Positions 1-10,755 of a stretch of DNA of 64,000 bases are shown here, piece by piece. The translations under genes were made by a program, and so were the position numbers. This stretch comes from Cristatella mucedo (Eukaryota > Bryozoa > Phylactolaemata > Cristatellidae): NCBI GenBank assembly GCA_009760855.2, contig WPIO01000006.1, positions 11,047,001-11,111,000 of the forward strand, written 5' to 3'. Each line of letters begins with the position of its first letter. The first letter of the stretch is position 1. The notes beneath the pieces were generated by a model. The model saw nothing but the letters and a program-made list of their open reading frames with translations, ran no database searches and had not been told where the DNA came from.

Positions 1-712
1 TCTGTAAATGCCGTGCTCCGTAAGCCTCTCACGAAGCATATCAACACATGCAGCCTCCCCGGTGGCCTCTTCTAAGGTCTTGGAGAGAGAGAGAGCTCGA
101 AGCGGTTCTTTCCTTCGACCCAGTGCAGCCATTTTAGCAGACGGTCATCTTTTTTTGTCGTCAAACATAGGCGGTCGGAGAGTGGTAAGGGCATCCACTC
201 TACGGCACTGAAAATACTTCATGTTATACCTGACCGATCCCTCAGACTTAAACCAAGCTTCCGTGTCACCTTTACGTTGCTAAGACCCATCTTTTGATAA
301 GCAACGATTTGGCTTTCGATTCACTATTTAGCTCATTTGTCTTTCCCATGGTAGATAAACACCGTAGGAGCAGTTCCACACGAGTGCTGCTGATAGGAAG
401 TGCAAAACAAATCCTTTACTGCACACTAGTGAATGCATTTTTTTTAGCCGTTTGGACTGCGAGTAGGATAATTGAACTGCAAGTCAAAACTCAAGTTCTG
501 CTATTTTTCAAGGTAATATATCATTCCGGGCGTCCGGGGCGTTTTTGTTTATAACAGCTATCGTAGACATAGCCATCAACATTGGGTCCATTTTTTATGT
601 AAAAAAAAAGTTTGGTGTAAAAGCCGGCCCACACCGGTGGGGGGAGCTCCGAGAGTGAATAGTTACTAAGTATACGAAGTCTAATGGACGTTGTAAATAC
701 TTTTGCGGGTGA

Positions 713-713
<1 letters not shown>
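1..713. other. no recognisable gene or repeat
   Basis: I see no family signature, splice-bounded coding block or known repeat here. Short open frames exist on both strands (for example 8-211 on plus) but have no recognisable protein character. Confidence 0.4.
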
Positions 714-785
<72 letters not shown>

Positions 786-810
786 TATATATATACACAC
801 ACATATATAT

Positions 811-872
<62 letters not shown>
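714..872. repeat. compound (TA)n / (CA)n microsatellite
   Basis: About 58 bp of pure TA is followed by alternating ACAC and ATAT blocks and ends in a second TA run. It produces false Tyr-Ile and Thr-His open frames on both strands. The TA part can form a cruciform. Confidence 0.95.
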
Positions 873-1375
873 GAGCCTGTTGAATCAGCAAACCATTTTA
901 AATTTAGCAGGGTCGACAGGCCACAGACATAAAAGCCCACAGCTCCATGAACAGCTGCCACCTGACTCGGTAGACACGTCAAGATTACTCGAATCCATGA
1001 AAAGCCGGTTGGCATGCTGGCCAGCATATACTTAGGCACGACGAAGACTATGACTCTCAGCTAAGGCAATTAGTTGTGGCAGTTGAAGCACTCACGACCA
1101 GAGGCATATAAAGAATTAAGGAAACGAGTAGGTCAAACTACAATCATTCCCGAGAGAGAGGCGACTGGAAGGGCTGCAGAGATTGACGTATGACTGATAT
1201 GACCCCTGGATCGGTCGAACAGCTATTACGGCGTTGTTTGTTCATACAGCAATGTCAGATCTGCTACGGGCACAGTGCTCATATCAGGCTGTTCAACATA
1301 GTCACCAACGTATGTTTACATTTTAGTTAAATAAACATGCTTTCAGTTATCTTTTCCACCTAGAGTTTCTCTCTA
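873..1375. other. unassigned intergenic sequence
   Basis: No coding, RNA or repeat signature was recognised in this stretch. Confidence 0.4.
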
Positions 1376-1515
1376 ATACCGAAATACTAAACCGTATACC
1401 CCAATACCTAAAGTCTAAATCCAAAAAAGACTCAAACCCAAAAATCAAAATCTAACCAGGAAATTACAAACCGTAGACCCCAATGCATACAATCATTAAA
1501 TACTAAACCCAAAAT
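1376..1515. repeat. degenerate telomere-like C/A-rich repeat
   Basis: Many variants of a short motif resembling CCCTAAA recur (ACTAAACC, CCTAAAG, CTAAATCC, ACTAAACCC, CCCTAAGC), each separated by a few bases. The strand is C- and A-rich and nearly free of G. This resembles a mutated interstitial array of the metazoan telomere motif CCCTAA, but no two perfect units sit side by side, so the call is tentative. A similar patch occurs at 24,835-24,930. Confidence 0.4.
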
Positions 1516-1914
1516 CCTATACCCTAAGCAAAAAAGACAACTAAGTACATACTACATACTTGAACCTGTTTGTTTTCATTGCCCAGGAACCTGCACGCTA
1601 CAACTAAGCAAAAACGCCCAGTTTGAATTGGATACACCTGCTGCTGCATTCATAGCCACCTGCATTCAACGCGTTGCATTTCGATCAGAGCAGCATTCGA
1701 TATCATTATAGTCTTACTAAATGCCACACCGTTGTAATCGCATTAACCAAAGGCGAAAGAAAAGCAACGAGCGAGAAAGTGACGTTAGAGGCAAGCAGCC
1801 AGTTCCTGCTCACATTGTGTTGGCGTTGCACTCACAATTAATCGTATGCACTTTTTCAATACCGACCCCCTCATGCCCCTCCCCTGCCCGCCTTTGGTAA
1901 GTGCTGGAGAATAA
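1516..1914. other. unassigned intergenic sequence
   Basis: Nothing recognisable. It lies between the telomere-like patch and the SAT163 array. Confidence 0.35.
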
Positions 1915-2870
1915 ATGTTCATGGCTACAGGCATCGATCACAACTGCAAAAGACTTGCTGAACATGTGGACTATTCACAATGTGGAATCAAAACCATAGT
2001 TGTGCAATGCCTATTATCGTGGAAATGGCAGCTGCATCGCAGCTTGATTATGCTGAGAGGCTGGTTGGCTGGAGCCATTGGAGGCGATAGCATAAGAATG
2101 TCAATGTGCCACGCCATGAAATTCGGTTGGAAATAATAATAATAATGATACAGTTGATAAAGCACCCTCAGAGAACTCAACCTCTTTCTAGGCGCTTTAT
2201 ATTTGCTGCTAAAGAAACCTGATAGAATGGTGAGTAAAAATATCATGATTGATAAACAACATGAAAAGCAAACCTGGAATACTGTTTTCCATTATGTGAA
2301 ATCAAAACTGCAGTTGCACGACGGTTATTATGGAAATAGCAGCTGTATCGCAGTTCGAAATTGCACTTCGAGCCAGGCGATTGGAGGCCATTGCATGTGC
2401 TTTCAGATGAGCAATCGCACGAAATTGTGTGGGGTAAACTCAAAACATTGTTGTCTATAAACTTTGCTCAAAATACAGTTTTTCGATGCGTATTGTAGAA
2501 ATAGCAGCTGTTTCACAGTCCGACAATCTAGCTATGCTCGTTGGGCCGGGCCATTGATGGCTATTGCATAAGAACGTTAAGGTACAATCTCTCATGAAAT
2601 TTCGTGTTTTAACCCAGGACACTGTTTTGTATAACGTGGATTGAAAACTGCAGCTGAGTGAAGCCTATCGTTGCAATAGCAGCTGTATGAAAAAATTAAT
2701 ATTTTGAGAAGCTGGATGGCCATTGGAGGCCATAGCAAGAGAATTCGCAAGCACAATTGCACGAAATTTGGTGGGTAAAACTGTAACAATACTCTGTATA
2801 ATTTGAAATCAAACCGTAGTTTTCTGACGTTTATTGTGGAAATAGTAGATAAATCGAAGAAACGGATTGC
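1915..2870 (+). repeat. SAT163 tandem array, locus 1 (about 5 diverged units)
   Basis: A unit of about 163 bp is repeated. Its anchor, an AT-rich stretch followed by GTGGAAATAGCAGCTG or a close variant, occurs near 2,020, 2,331, 2,494, 2,672 and 2,835. Spacing is 163-178 bp except the first gap, which is enlarged by a LINE-A fragment at 2,132-2,277. Other shared landmarks in each unit are CATTGGAGGC, CACGAAATT and GAAATCAAA. Units are strongly diverged, so the array is old. The same unit recurs at 14,790-15,320. Confidence 0.75.
2132..2277 (-). mobile_element. LINE-A 3'-end fragment inserted in SAT163
   Basis: On the minus strand this is the LINE-A 3' untranslated end: a CATGATTTTT-like stretch, then a CAGCAAAT-AAAGCGCCTAGA type motif, then a GAGTTCTCTGAGGGTGCTTT box and an (ATT)n tail, seen on plus as AATAATAATAAT near 2,135. 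It breaks a satellite unit. Confidence 0.75.
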
Positions 2871-2884
2871 TAGGCCTATCTTCA

Positions 2885-3055
2885 TAATGGGCCGTAATAG
2901 CCCAGAAGGTAAGGGTGCTTCCTCTTCACGACCGAGGTCTTGTGTTCAAATCCTACAGTGGGCGATCCTTTATTGCCAACTGCAAGCGATGGTGATAGCC
3001 GTTAGGGCTCTTCTGCTGCTATACAAATGTGGGTGTTAAATCAGCTATAATTTAT
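2885..3055 (+). mobile_element. SINE-1 copy (tRNA-derived)
   Basis: A tRNA-like head (GGCCGTAATAGCCCAGAAGG, then a B-box-like TTCAAATCC near 2,945) is followed by the SINE-1 body: GTGGGCGATCCTTTATTGCC, GCAAGCGATGGTGATAGCCG, GGCTCTTCTGCTGCTATACA and the terminal TGTTAAATCAGC. At least six other copies share this order. The tail is AT-rich. Confidence 0.75.
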
Positions 3056-3129
3056 ATATCAAAATGTATCACCGTTATTCGTGGGACCCACACGAGTCAG
3101 CCAGAAGGATTATTAATTCATAAACCTTT

Positions 3130-4080
3130 GGCATATAAAGGTGCAAATCGGCTTGATTGTTGTAATTTTCTTTTGGCTGGGCTACCAAAAAACCAACTAG
3201 GCCACTGCAGCTGGCTATGAATATGGCTGCAAGGCTAGTTTTCAAGTCCCAGAGGTTTGACCAAGTGTCTCCTTTGCTAAAAGAGCTAGGAGAGCTGCTG
3301 GTTGATCAACGAATACAGAGCAAAGTTCTTATGCTGACCCACAAGACCCGCCACGGCTTGGCTACTCCGTACCTAGCTGAACTACTGCAACAGTTTCAGT
3401 CTTCTCGTGCCCTCAGGTCCTGTATGAACAATAAACTGTTCCATTCCTGCGCTTAAACACCGTTGACGAAAGAAGCTTTTGCTCTGCAGGTCCTAGACTG
3501 GAACTCGCTTCCATGATAACACACCTATTTAGGACAGCATTTAGTGGGTCCCTGTGATTCGTCCTTGATGTGCTTATGCGTGCTGACACTGTGCATGCTG
3601 CCACTAACCACATTTGCATGCTGACCCTGTGCATGTCACCCTTAACCATATTATTCATTTCGTTTGTTTTTTCAAGCATGATTTTACTTACCATTCAATT
3701 GCATTTCACTTTACAGCAAATGTAAAGCGCCTAGAGAGAGATTAAGTTCTCTGAGGGCGCTTTATCAAGTGAATTATTATTATTATTATTATTATGATTC
3801 TTACACAACGACAACCACTCTCCTGCTGCCGACTATGGCTCATCCTCTTCGGCGATCCTGAGCAGCTACTTTCATGCTACTCACTACCTCAATTAATCTC
3901 CTGACTCTGCTATGCTTCCCACTTTCTCTTTGTTGTGTGAGATGAAGTGTGTTGGCAACCGAATGCATACCGGAAGCCGCTTAGGCTGTGAGTGTGCTAT
4001 ATACAACTCTTCTCTGTAAAACCCACATAGTCTTTCTGGCTTTGTGGGGTTTCAGATGGCGATAAATTACATTACATTAC
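3130..4080 (+). mobile_element. LINE-B 3' portion, interrupted by LINE-A
   Basis: This is the C-terminal coding part of an L2/CR1-like reverse transcriptase: a CNFLLAGLPKN block, then MAARLVFKSQRF and RIQSKVLMLTHK blocks, followed by the LINE-B 3' region (CCGCTTAGGCTGTGAGTG, TGGGGTTTCAGATGG) ending in (ACATT)n at about 4,065-4,080. It is 5'-truncated and has frameshifts. A LINE-A 3' end at 3,503-3,793 splits it. Confidence 0.8.
3503..3793 (+). mobile_element. 5'-truncated LINE-A nested in LINE-B
   Basis: It opens with AACACACCTATTTAGGACAG, runs through the full LINE-A 3' untranslated sequence (TTTAGTGGGTCCCTGTGATT, GTGCATGCTGCCACTAACCA, GTAAAGCGCCTAGAGAGAGA) and ends in (ATT)n. LINE-B resumes immediately after. 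ATGAT occurs just before the insert and just after its tail and looks like a short target-site duplication. Confidence 0.85.
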
Positions 4081-4368
4081 ATTTCACATTCACAAAACCT
4101 ATGCCCAAATATATGCCAAGTGGTCAACTTCTCGTTGCAATGACGAAGCACTAGATCCCCGCAGAAATAAAGACCTCCAAAAACAACAATAAAACAATGT
4201 GGCTGCAATAAAACATTAATGAACCATTCATTGCATGGGCGATCTAGCAGTTGCCACAACAATTAATACTGTGCACATGATTCTTAGCGGCAGGATGTGG
4301 TGCTCGTACTGCAAAATCCAGGCCATATATTCGAATCCTGCATGAAGCAATTCTGCATCGCCCACAGC

Positions 4369-4545
4369 TGTGGTGGCACACTAGGTAAGGCGGTGGCTTT
4401 TCACGACCTCGGTCCCGAGGTCGTGGGCTCGAAGCCTCCAGTGGGCGATCCTTTATTGCCACTGCAAGCCTGGGCGATAGCCGTAAAGGCTCTTCTGTCG
4501 CTATACAAAAGAGGCTGCTAAATCAGCTTGCATTTTTTATAGCTA
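4369..4545 (+). mobile_element. SINE-1 copy (tRNA-derived, well preserved)
   Basis: The head reads TGGCACACTAGGTAAGGCGG (A-box-like), then GTCGTGGGCTCGAAGCCTCC (B-box-like; compare the Pol III consensus GGTTCGANTCC). The body has GTGGGCGATCCTTTATTGCC and ends AGGCTGCTAAATCAGC plus a short T-rich tail. The internal Pol III promoter arrangement supports a tRNA-derived SINE. Confidence 0.8.
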
Positions 4546-5269
4546 CACTGCTACTTCTGCTATATAAATGCAGCTGCTGAGTCATCTTACCTTAAAACAC
4601 CCCCCACTTTATTGGAGCAGTATTTTAAGTCAGGAGATGTAGTGATGCAGGTCGGTTGTGAGTTCCGCGCTTTTACCTTTAACTTTTTATGTTGTTGTGG
4701 TATAAGAACAACGATCTGGCCACATATATTATAGGATGAGTGACAATGGTATGCCACCTAATTGCAAATGCATGCCAGAGGTGGCAACAGAGTAGCACTG
4801 CTGACAGCGACCAGCTTGATGTTGGCTCGGCCGATATTGACTTGGATGAACAAGACAGAAAGAACTAAGACCAGATCCCATGGCACTATACAAGACGACA
4901 TTGTTCTGGCAACATCTACTAGCAATACAAAACCTAACAACTCATGGGGTGATAAGTCATCAAGACAAGCAGAAGGTATGGCCATTGCCCAACAACTCCG
5001 ACAGAACGCTCGGTTGTGTTCAAGTGCAGCAATCTAGAACATCGACAGCTCTGCGTTGTGTCGGATTAGATACTTGCAGATCAATACGCCGTTAGCATTA
5101 AGGGGTGGCTAAAGAAGGGACATTCTTCAGCTCTGAAGAGATTATGCTAATGGCTAATAATATAGAAACACACAGGACAGGTAGCTACAGATTGCCCTTT
5201 GCCATTCCAGAAAACAAAGCTTGGATGGCTAACAATGAGCTGCACAAGCTCAACCGGAAGCCGATATCA

Positions 5270-5720
5270 GGACAGATGATAATAATGATAATAACAAGCC
5301 ATTTATATATCACACTTTGAGAGCTAGATCTCTTTCTAATAACTATGTAAATGAAGCATGTCAATTTGACAGTGATAACATGCACGGTGTCAGCATGAAT
5401 ATGAAAGCACAAAAAGGACAACTATACAGCCCAGCATAAGCTGTGAGGAACAGGCTGGTTTTTAGCTACTTTGTTAATGTCACACCAAGCCAGGAGATGT
5501 CGTGACGTCAGTCGGGAGTGGAGTACATGCTTTGGAAGCATACGTACTACGGGCACGGTCTCCGAAGGATTGGAGGTTTGATCGAGGCACCAGCAGCTAA
5601 ACGACTGGAGTCAGAAGAACGGGTGGTATGTTGCCGAGCCTGATAGAGAAGTAGTGTAGTTAGATAGGCCGAAGCAAGAGAATGGAGGAGCCTAAAAGTG
5701 AGCGACGAGATCATGATGGG
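5270..5720 (-). mobile_element. decayed LINE-A 3' part
   Basis: Plus-strand landmarks are the reversed tail (GATAATAATGATAATAACAA), AGATCTCTTTCTAATAACTA, the reversed untranslated region (CATGCACGGTGTCAGCATGA) and reversed reverse-transcriptase C-terminal coding sequence (CGGGCACGGTCTCCGAAGGA, CCTAAAAGTGAGCGACGAGA). There are many substitutions and no open frame. A smaller piece with the same landmarks lies near 4,598-4,665. Confidence 0.65.
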
Positions 5721-7187
5721 TAGAACCTGCTGACCGGAAAGCCCAATCCAAGGAAAACCTGCAAGGAGCCAGTTGCGCGGGATAGTTACCAGAATGCTCT
5801 GCTGACATTGACCGGTGAGCTTGGTAAAGTGCAGAAGACACTAGGTCCAGGGAATCTCTTACGGCAACAATTAATAAAAAAAAGAAAATGCATCACTGAA
5901 GACATGCACGGCAGACCATGGGAAGGGTGACGACCAAGAGAAACTGTACTAGGCAGGGCGAGACTTTGAGCAATGACCTTGCGTGGCAGGCATTTCAGAC
6001 GCGAGATCTATACATGGGGCAAAGTGTTTTCTAGTTTTCTCTTTGCTTTAGTGCTTCCAGATGAATGAAAAGGGAGCTTGCAATGGGCTCATCATACACC
6101 ACGGTAGTTGTTTCATAAATTTGGTTTTTAGTAAGAATGCATTCAACTGGGGCACGAAGACAGCCTTTGCAGCATACATTTTTTGTACCGACAAGCCGGC
6201 ATGCGGGAGTGTCGATACTTACGTTCAGCAACATCTTTGTGAGTTTGCACTCTGAAACAAGAAGCTCGTATATGTGTTGGTCTACCGCCTGAAACGTGAG
6301 TGATGACAGATGAGTGATGCAGTGCACTGGCAGTGCATAATAAAGCACATTCCGGATTTGTGAGGGGCAAGGAGCAGACAAACTGAAGCCTCACACAAGG
6401 CAAAAATTGTGCTCGGCACTGTTCGTGCTCGAAAATGCACTGACAACACTTCTTAACTATTAGAGGGCTCTGCAGATTGAAGCAGCACATTAAGAATATA
6501 AAACTATATTAAAATGGTCACAAAATTCACTATGGCAATCAGATGGCAAGGCGCGGTGGTTATGAAAGTTGACAGTTGCTACTAAGCGGATGCAGCAAAG
6601 CAACTAGAAAAGCAGGAATGAGTAGGCTGAGAAAGTGCTGTGCGACCACACTTCACAGATCTGCCCAGTACGTCAGCACACAACATCGCAGCACCTGCCA
6701 TGCTCTTAGTAGCAAAAACACGGAGACTGGTCGCCTGTCAGCAGCAGGTAGCATCTACTTTGAAAACTAACAGTATGCATTCGGTTCACTGCAATTGCTG
6801 CAAGCAATAACGGTGGCACGACTCAGCAACAAGCAGGACTGGTAGCAGCAATGAGCATCGAGTAACGGGGGCCGTGAACACAATTTGTGCATCGGCATGA
6901 CACAAGCTTACCTTTCCCAAAGTGTCGTAGTCTCTCTGGTTAGTGAAAACGAACGGGTCACCAGTACTTATATTGGTAAGCTTCCCTTCACCTTCAGATG
7001 CAAAATCAAAATACTGTTAGGCTGATGGGCAGTCTAGATAAACATTCGCATCGCATCATAGCCCACAATGATTACAAGTTTTGTAAAGGCCTTCTAGGAT
7101 ATCGCATGGCTTAGTTTACCACTTTAATTCATCGGGGGGGGGGGTGGGAATTCCGAAAGCAGCGAGTCCATCTTGGCCCAGTAATTA
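5721..7187. other. unassigned sequence
   Basis: I recognise no family here. Two overlapping minus-strand frames at 6,031-6,490 are open but lack domain features or convincing splice borders. A homopolymer run of G occurs near 7,135. Confidence 0.35.
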
Positions 7188-7285
7188 AGGTCACCATTCA
7201 ATTGCATTTCCCTTTGCAGCAAATGTAAAGTGCCTAGAGAGAGATTGAGTTCTCTCAGGGCACTTTATCAAGTGCATTATTATTT
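7188..7285 (+). mobile_element. LINE-A terminal fragment
   Basis: Only the last 100 bp or so of LINE-A is present: ACCATTCAATTGCATTTCCC, GCAAATGTAAAGTGCCTAGA, GAGTTCTCTCAGGGCACTTT and an (ATT)-type tail. It directly abuts a SINE-2 copy. Confidence 0.8.
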
Positions 7286-7405
7286 ATTAAGGTGCTTGCC
7301 CCGACCAAGGTCTGACCGACGTCGTGAGCTCGAGCCCCGTGGCAAAAGTAAAGCGGCTGAATAGAGATTCAGTTCTGTTAGGGTGCTACACAAATAAATT
7401 ATTTA
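7286..7405 (+). mobile_element. SINE-2 copy (tRNA-like head, LINE-like tail)
   Basis: The head TTAAGGTGCTTGCCCCGACC and GTCGTGAGCTCGAGCCCCGT resembles A and B boxes of a tRNA. It is joined to AGTAAAGCGGCTGAATAGAG, ATTCAGTTCTGTTAGGGTGC and an AT-rich end. The second half is clearly related to the LINE-A 3' end (TAAAGCGCCTAGAGAGAGAT...TTCTCTGAGGGCGC). Two reverse copies at 17,572-17,700 and 39,045-39,172 have the same layout. Confidence 0.65.
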
Positions 7406-7799
7406 TAATAATATATATTATACATACATATTCAGATGCAGACAAGAGAGTAAGTACTGTAACAAAGCCATGTAATAGCTCACAGATCTGTAAGAGGAAT
7501 ACGTAGAGGCTGTAACTCTCCGGAGACGAGAACACGGCCACAAAAGTCCACGGCAATGTATTTTCCCAACGGTGACAGCATTCAGCACAAACGAGGCGCC
7601 CTATACACAAAGGCCTCCAAGGGCATATCTCTAACTCGCCCAACTTCTGTGGCCGGCACTCTATAGCCCTCTAGGCACCCTATAGCCCCACCCTATAGCC
7701 CACTCGCAAACTCTCCTTCGTACTGTTCCCTCGGCTGGCATATACATATCGTTATCAGAGGATCAAGTAATAAATGTGCATCAACGATCGAGGTAGGCC

Positions 7800-8015
7800 T
7801 TTATGTGCTTATGCGTGCTGACACTGTGCATGCTGCTACTAACCATACTTGCATGCTGACCCTGTCATGTCACCCCTAACCATGTTATTCTGGTTGTTTA
7901 TTAAGCATGCTACTACTAACCATTCAATCATGCTTCCTTTGCAGCAAATGTAAAGCGCATAGAAAGAGATTGAGTTCTCTGAGGGTGCTTTACCAAGTGC
8001 GTTATCAAATTGTAA
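7800..8015 (+). mobile_element. LINE-A 3' untranslated fragment
   Basis: It starts TTATGTGCTTATGCGTGCTG and follows the LINE-A 3' region through GCAAATGTAAAGCGCATAGA and TTCTCTGAGGGTGCTTTACC, with a decayed tail. Confidence 0.8.
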
Positions 8016-9439
8016 ACAGACATTAAAGGCCATCGTATGAACATCAAGCCACAAGATCTGCAGATCACAGATCGTAGTTTAAGTACAGCACTACCCAATC
8101 CTACTTGCTTGAAGCGATTCCCAGGAATGATAAACTGTCACGCTGCTGCTTGATGATATCGGCAATAGCTCACAGGCTATTCCTCTCCTTCACTGCACGC
8201 TTTCTGGCTGCACAAGGTCTAAGAGCAGTGACTGCCGGCATGCACTCCTCTGGCCAAAATTCAGTCAGCAAACTAAATTCTACTTCCACTCTGTAACTGA
8301 TGAGCTTAAGCAATTAATATAAACACTTTAAAAAGAGTTAGTGTCACTGCATTTTTCTATAACAAGATGCCTAGCTTCGGTGCACGAAAGTTGATGAGAG
8401 CACGAGCCTGGTGTGCCACTAAGCCGGCGACAAACACACCGAACGTGGTCAGTGGCATGCCGACAACCTGCAGCAAAAGATGAGGCAAGTATCTTACTGA
8501 TTTCGTTGGCAAAGAATGCGATTTGAAAGATAGTCGTATGAGGAAGTGAGCCATCTCCCAAGATATGCATGTAAATAAATGTACGATGTTCGATGATTAA
8601 AGCTCGGTGCATCAACACATTTTGTCTAACGCAGACCAAGGCATTAAAAATAGTGGCTTTACACTTCGAAAGAGAAGCTCAGGATGGCCTGCCTGCTCGT
8701 AGACAGCAAGCACTAGACCTTCCCGACTGCTCAAGCAATTGGCTACTACTGGGGCTACCCTAGAGCTAGCAGTCTAAGCTGTGCCCGTCCTTGCTTCTAA
8801 TCCACCTAGTTTTAGGGCTTCAGAAAGTGGCTGCCTGCCATGTCACTAGTTCTGTCGCCATGTCACCACGTCTCCAGTTCTCTCGGAGTCTGCTTCTGCA
8901 CTTTCTGCCGGCCCGAGCAGACACAATTCTCTCCTTCGCAAGTCTTCTAGAACATACATGGCAGGCAGTCAACTGATGGGGTAAGTCACGGGTCAGTAGC
9001 AGAATTCATCTGAACCTGCAGCCGCACCGTTATTGGCAAGACATCGAGTAGGGCAGACCAACGACGACTCCTAATGCAGCTGCCATGTTAGATGTCGGCG
9101 CTGCAGTTTCATTCTGCGTTGTAGACGAATCGATGCTCTCCAGCGGCACATTTATGGAGCTGATATCGTCTAGTACTTTGCCCATCGAGAATGATGGTGT
9201 TGAACCACGCTCTCCCATCACATGCCCTCCGCTCCCTTATCTCAGTAAGATTCTGTCACTTTCCCACGTGCCTTCACCTACACGAGTCTCCACGGTCGGC
9301 AAGCCACTGGGTCCACAGAATTGAGTAGACCTACAATAGGTGGAGATATCTCAAGACAGATGAAACCTCCCAAGACGACCTAAGCAAAGCAAGCCTTCGA
9401 GATTTGATCAGCCGAGTTAAAATGGCAGGCAAATCTTGC
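8016..9439. other. unassigned sequence
   Basis: No recognisable gene, RNA or repeat family. Open frames here (for example 8,105-8,296 plus and 8,328-8,639 minus) are short and show no domain. Confidence 0.35.
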
Positions 9440-10755
9440 CCTAGGTGGTGAGACAGCACACACAGTGATTAAGGCCCATGGAATAGGATATCACTTTTAT
9501 GCTGGCGATACTCAGTTGTATTTGTCATTCAAACCGTCGGAATATGCTGCAGCAACTGAAAAATTGAATGCTTGCCTTGCCGATATTCGATCCTGGATGT
9601 CAGAAAACTTCCTAAAATTAAATGACGATAAAACCAAACTACTGCTCATAGGACACCCTAAGCCTGTGGCGGGATTAAAAGGCTGTGCTCTTCTAATAGG
9701 TGGTGCTGTTGTGTGACCACCACCACGTGCTCGAAATTTAGGTGTCGTTTTCGACAACTGCCTCAATTTTAAAAGCTTCATTCAGAAGACTGCTTCTGGA
9801 GCTAGCCATCACGTCTGATCCCTATCCAAGATTAGGAGCTGTCTTCCACAGTGGCTTGCAAACAATTTAACTAGCTCTTTAGTTCTGTCTCGGCTTGATT
9901 ATTGCAATTCCCTATTGGCTGGGCTACCAAAAAACCGATTGACTGAGCTGCACTGACTTATTTGCGACTGACTGAGCGATTGACTGAGCTGCATTGACTG
10001 AGCTGCACTGCAGCTGACTATGAATATGGCTGCAAGGCTAGTCTTCAAGTCCCAGAAGTTTGAGCACGTTTCTCCTTTGCTAAAAAGAGCTAAGATGGAT
10101 GCCGGTTGACCAACGGATAAATAAAAAAAATAAATCCTAGCTGATTAAACAGCCTCTTTTGTATAGCGACAGAAGAGCTTGTATGGCTATCACCACCGCT
10201 TGCAGTGGCAATATAGAATCGCCCACCGCAGGAATCGAATCCACGACCTCGGGACACAGAGCAAGGTTCTTACGCTGACCCACAAGGCCCGCCACGGCTT
10301 GGCTCCTTCGTACCTAGCTGAACTGCTGCATCAGTTTCAGCCTCTTTGCGCCCTCAGGTCCTGTGTGGACAATAAATTAGCTGTTCCATTCCTAAGCTTA
10401 AAGACCGTTAGCGACAGAAGCTTTAGCTCTGCAGGTCCTAGACTGTGGAATTCGCTTCCACAATTCTTACGAAATGACAACTACTCTTCTGCTGCCGACC
10501 ATGGTTCATCCTTTTCAGCAGTCCTGAGCTGCCACTTCCATACTACTCACTACCTCAACTTCTCTCCTGACTCTGCTATGCTTCCTACTTTCTCTTTGTT
10601 GCATGAGACGAAGTCTGTTGGCTACCGAATGCATACCGGAAGCCGCTTAGGCTGTGAGTGCACTATACAAAACTCTCCTGCGTAACACCCACACATGGTC
10701 TTTAAGACTTTGTGGAGTTACAGATTGAGATACATTACATTACATTACATTGCTG
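9440..10755 (+). mobile_element. LINE-B copy with reverse transcriptase, split by SINE-1
   Basis: This is the longest LINE-B copy. It has a reverse transcriptase core with FYAGDTQLYLSF (the catalytic YADD motif read as YAGD), then a WMSENFLKLNDDKTKLLLIG block, [24 protein letters not shown], and after the SINE the HKARHGLAPSYLAELLHQF and SAGPRLWNSLPQFLRND blocks. It closes with the LINE-B 3' region and (ACATT)n at 10,730-10,752. A local expansion of TGACTGAGCTGCA-type units occurs at 9,945-10,015. Frameshifts and the YAGD change argue that it is dead. Confidence 0.85.
10120..10256 (-). mobile_element. SINE-1 nested in LINE-B
   Basis: Reversed SINE-1 landmarks appear in order: a T/A-rich tail, AGCTGATTAAACAGCCTCTT, TATAGCGACAGAAGAGC, CGCTTGCAGTGGCAATA, CGCCCACCGCAGGAATCGAA and ACGACCTCGGG. 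The LINE-B reading runs into it at CCAACGGATA and out at CAGAGCAAGG, which are adjacent in the uninterrupted copies. The SINE therefore landed after LINE-B. Confidence 0.8.

Noticed and set aside
521-1039. Long open frames through the TA/CA tract at 0.7 kb
   Set aside because: They consist of Tyr-Ile and Thr-His dipeptides produced by the microsatellite, on both strands.
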